Source of the DNA: Desulfofundulus salinus
GTDB taxonomy: Bacteria > Bacillota > Desulfotomaculia > Desulfotomaculales > Desulfovirgulaceae
Direction: 5' to 3'
Length of the DNA: 64,000 bases
NCBI RefSeq assembly: GCF_003627965.1
Contig: NZ_RBWE01000001.1
Location: 2,192,511-2,256,510, forward strand
Shown one piece after another: positions 61,530-64,000 of the stretch; the stretch's first letter is position 1, and each line of letters opens with the position of its first letter. Under the pieces are notes generated by a model. That model searched no databases, had not been told where the DNA came from, and saw only the letters and a program-made list of their open reading frames with translations. The position numbers and the translations under genes are program-made.

Positions 61530-62528
61530 CTACTTTTGCTTTAGAATTTTTTCAAACTCTTTCTCCTGCTCATCGTAATACTTAAGCATGGCCTCTCCAT
61601 CTTCAGACATCCAACCGCTGCCCTGCGTCTTCAAGAAATCCTTGTATTTTTGTGATGCTGCTGCCTTGGCAAATGCCTCATATAAAACCTTGATTCTGTC
61701 CTGGGGAGTTCCTTTTGGAGCAATAATAGCCCTGGTAGTTGTCACTGAGAGATCATATCCCAGTTCCTTAAATGTAGGAATGTCAGGGAACGACTCCAGG
61801 CGTTCATCGGACATAACGGCTAAAATTTTCAGTTTACCCGCCTGAACCTGTGCATTCATTTCCAGGGGACTGGCAGTGACGGCATCAATTTTACCTCCTG
61901 CTGCCTGTACAACCGGCTGTGCACCGCCTCCACCTGCAGGTACAACATTCCATTGAACACCCAGAACTGGCATCGCCGCATGAGTAGCGATATTCCAGAT
62001 TCCTCCAAACGCAGAGGTCCCCATAGAAACTTTACCCGGATTTTCCTTACAATACTTAACAAAATCCTCCAGGGTATTCCAGCCACGGCTAGCATTTACC
62101 CCGATGGCAGCAGGTTCATAGTTGTATCCAAATACCAGTTCATAGTCACGATGATTAACATCCAGGTTTCCTAACAGCTTATGGGTAACAATGGTTGAAG
62201 TGGTGGTACAAAGAGTATATCCATCAGGCTCCCTTTTCGTTAATTCGGCATAACCTGTAGCCCCGGAACCTCCGGGCATGTTAACTACATTTATAGGGAC
62301 ACCAAGTTCTTTTTCAGCGATGGACGCTAAAAATCTGGTAACCTGGTCGGAACCGCCACCTGCATCATACGGACAAATTAGTGTAATTGGCTTATTGGGA
62401 AACCTATCTGAAGCAGCACCTTGAGATTTTCCATCGCTGGATGTCTTTTGACCACAACCTGCAACAAGAGCAAATACTAAAACAAGCATTGACACAAGTA
62501 AAATTTTTATTTTCCTTTCAACCTTCAT
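61530..62528 (-). CDS. TctC-type tripartite tricarboxylate transporter binding protein
   Basis: 332 residues. Lipoprotein signal ending in LVAGC near residue 25, then KPITLICPYDAGGGSDQVTRF, the hallmark of TctC/Bug receptors, plus GGSGATGYAEL, VSMGTSAFGGIWNIATH and an Asp-containing loop that binds a carboxylate. It should capture a di- or tricarboxylate or hydroxyacid outside the membrane and deliver it to TctA. It is the second gene of the visible operon after tctA; no separate tctB was found between tctA and tctC. Confidence 0.92.
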   Translation of the reverse strand: MKVERKIKILLVSMLVLVFALVAGCGQKTSSDGKSQGAASDRFPNKPITLICPYDAGGGSDQVTRFLASIAEKELGVPINVVNMPGGSGATGYAELTKREPDGYTLCTTTSTIVTHKLLGNLDVNHRDYELVFGYNYEPAAIGVNASRGWNTLEDFVKYCKENPGKVSMGTSAFGGIWNIATHAAMPVLGVQWNVVPAGGGGAQPVVQAAGGKIDAVTASPLEMNAQVQAGKLKILAVMSDERLESFPDIPTFKELGYDLSVTTTRAIIAPKGTPQDRIKVLYEAFAKAAASQKYKDFLKTQGSGWMSEDGEAMLKYYDEQEKEFEKILKQK

Positions 62529-62691
62529 TCTAGATTACCCCTCCTATGCTTTTTATTTTTATAGCGGACATTATGTTCAGGAAACCTTTTTAATCTACCC
62601 CCCTCCTTGCATTTAGTTTTCTAGGCCTTTTTTGCTGTTCTCCTTCCTTATACACAAACCCTCCTTTCGAATTTATGATTAATAACCTAAA

Positions 62692-64000
62692 TCAAGCTTC
62701 AGCCGTAGACTTTTCAAGTTTAGTTCTGCGACTCAATATACGGCTTAAATAGGGATAAGCCGCCATTATAACACTAATTATCAGCAAAACAAGACTAATG
62801 GGTTCTTTTAAGAAGATAAGCCAGCTACCTTTTGATATTAATAACGCGCCTCGTAAGTTTGCTTCTGCAATCGGACCCAAAACAATCCCCAGGACCATAG
62901 GCATGGCAGGTATTTTAAATTCCGACATTAAATAACCTAAAACACCAAAGGCAAGCATTACTCCTATATCGAAGGGGTTGTTTCTAATTGAGTAAGCGCC
63001 TACGACAGTTAAGACAGATATAAACGGTAATAATATCGGCATAGGCAGGTTTAATATTCTTGCAAAATATCTTGCTCCGACCAGGCCAAAAAACAGCATA
63101 AATATGTTCGCTAACAAAAAACCTATATAAATTGCATATACCAGGGCCCCGTGGTTCTGGAACAACATTGGTCCAGGCAATAGATTATGGACCATAAAAG
63201 CTCCCAGCATAACTGCTGTTACGCCATCTCCGGGCACACCCAAAGTTAACATGGGTATCAAAGCTCCACCAGTTACTCCGTTGTTAGCTGACTCAGAAGC
63301 GACAATCCCATCAGGAATCCCTGTTCCATACTTTTCCGGGTGTTTGGAAGACCTGCGTGCAGTATCATAAGAAATAAATGAAGCAATAGGTCCTCCTGCA
63401 CCTGGCAACGCTCCTATAAACGTGCCAATTAGCCCACCGCGGAAAATAACTGGAAACAGTCTTTTAACTTCACTTAAGCTAGGAGTTACTTTTCCAACAT
63501 TTTGCTGTACCTGGTATTTATATCTCCCTGTCCCAATCTGCATTAAAAATTCCCGCATTCCGAACAGGCCAATCATTGTCGGAATAAATGCGAAACCTGA
63601 AAGCAAGGCAGTAATTCCAAAAGTAAATCGGGGAGTACTTGTTACATAATCCATTCCCACAGTTGTTATTATCATTCCAATAACACCGGAAATCAGTCCT
63701 TTTATAATGGATTTTCCGGAGACACTCGCAATAATACTTAAACCAAATACAGCAATTGCAAAGTATTCAGCCGGCCCAAATTGCAGTGCAATTTTAGCTA
63801 ACTGCGGGGCTGCTACAATTAATACTACCGCACTGATAATCCCGCCCGAAAAAGAAGCAATTGTAGCATAACCTATTGCCTTACCAGCTTCTCCCCTTTG
63901 CCCCATTGGATACCCGTCAAGGGTGGTCATCATACCGGCTGGTGTTCCGGGTATATTGACCAAAACTGCTGATATAGCTCCCCCAAATATACCACCGCAG
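62692..64000 (-). CDS. TctA-type tripartite tricarboxylate transporter large permease, 5' cut
   Basis: The frame is open to the window edge, so the start lies beyond 64000; about 436 residues are visible. GGAISAVLVNIPGTPAG and TLDGYPMGQRGEAGKAIG at the start, FGITALLSGFAFIPTMIGLFG and FISYDTARRSSKHPEKYGTG are typical TctA stretches; ten or so membrane segments. It transports the ligand delivered by TctC using a cation gradient. A TctB small subunit may lie just upstream, outside the window. Confidence 0.9.
   Translation of the reverse strand, partial: CGGIFGGAISAVLVNIPGTPAGMMTTLDGYPMGQRGEAGKAIGYATIASFSGGIISAVVLIVAAPQLAKIALQFGPAEYFAIAVFGLSIIASVSGKSIIKGLISGVIGMIITTVGMDYVTSTPRFTFGITALLSGFAFIPTMIGLFGMREFLMQIGTGRYKYQVQQNVGKVTPSLSEVKRLFPVIFRGGLIGTFIGALPGAGGPIASFISYDTARRSSKHPEKYGTGIPDGIVASESANNGVTGGALIPMLTLGVPGDGVTAVMLGAFMVHNLLPGPMLFQNHGALVYAIYIGFLLANIFMLFFGLVGARYFARILNLPMPILLPFISVLTVVGAYSIRNNPFDIGVMLAFGVLGYLMSEFKIPAMPMVLGIVLGPIAEANLRGALLISKGSWLIFLKEPISLVLLIISVIMAAYPYLSRILSRRTKLEKSTAEA

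Overview
The window reads as chromosome of a Gram-positive (Firmicutes, Desulfotomaculum/Desulfofundulus-type) sulfate-reducing anaerobe, probably thermophilic. The grounds are a complete sat-aprBA-qmoAB gene set with an extra HdrD-like subunit and a QmoC-like cytochrome, an archaeal-type bifunctional fructose-bisphosphate aldolase/phosphatase, a pyruvoyl arginine decarboxylase polyamine route, W-type aldehyde ferredoxin oxidoreductase, strong AGGAGG ribosome sites, many TTG/GTG starts and many intrinsic terminators. The genus is an inference, not something the sequence proves.

Layout. 0-2.5 kb: small hypothetical genes (coiled-coil protein, SPW-repeat membrane protein, EcsC-like protein). 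2.5-12.9 kb: the dissimilatory sulfate-activation and APS-reduction cluster, all on the minus strand (sat, a small unknown gene, aprB, aprA, qmoA, qmoB, then a 400-bp gap holding a decayed IS605/TnpB right end, then an HdrD-like gene and qmoC). 13.5-13.9 kb: a tRNA operon (Asp, Phe, Gly, Cys) with a consensus promoter and a terminator. 14.1-16.3 kb: arginine decarboxylase, speE and speB. 16.5-21 kb: stress protein, AP-endonuclease-like TIM barrel, peptide-type binding protein, a Gln/Gly/Tyr-rich low-complexity protein and a tRNA-Ala. 21-22.5 kb: a scrapyard of group II intron 3' end and dinB fragments beside a vapBC-type toxin-antitoxin pair. 22.5-25.4 kb: a TrpXYZ-like ABC transporter with a perfect promoter. 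25.9-27.9 kb: two Gate-domain membrane proteins and small unknown genes.

27.9-37.8 kb is a complete non-flagellar-looking chemosensory operon. It encodes a soluble receptor with two signalling tips, a triple CheW, CheB, a HEAT-repeat protein, CheR, CheY, a CheA without a recognisable HPt site, and a separate HPt protein carrying a STAS-like end. Its leader contains an intrinsic terminator just before the first ribosome site and, further upstream, a 35-base homopolymer. 38-44.5 kb: pyruvate-kinase C-domain protein, FBP aldolase/phosphatase, a second group II intron remnant, and cobT under a cobalamin riboswitch that carries a 128-bp palindromic insertion flanked by 16-bp direct repeats; then DUF2148 and FapA-like genes. 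44.5-51.8 kb: tiny ORFs, a stand-alone [FeFe] hydrogenase, GH15 glucoamylase-like enzyme, a Crp/Fnr regulator and AOR.

51.8-64 kb is a visibly AT-richer minus-strand island: tctA-tctC carboxylate uptake, ferredoxin, a first 2-oxoacid:ferredoxin oxidoreductase, LarA-family racemase, a second 2-oxoacid oxidoreductase, a D-2-hydroxyacid dehydrogenase and SucCD-type acyl-CoA synthetase. Read together these form a self-contained route from an imported 2-hydroxyacid to a carboxylate with ATP and reduced ferredoxin. The substrate is not determined by the sequence; 2-hydroxyglutarate is one fitting candidate.
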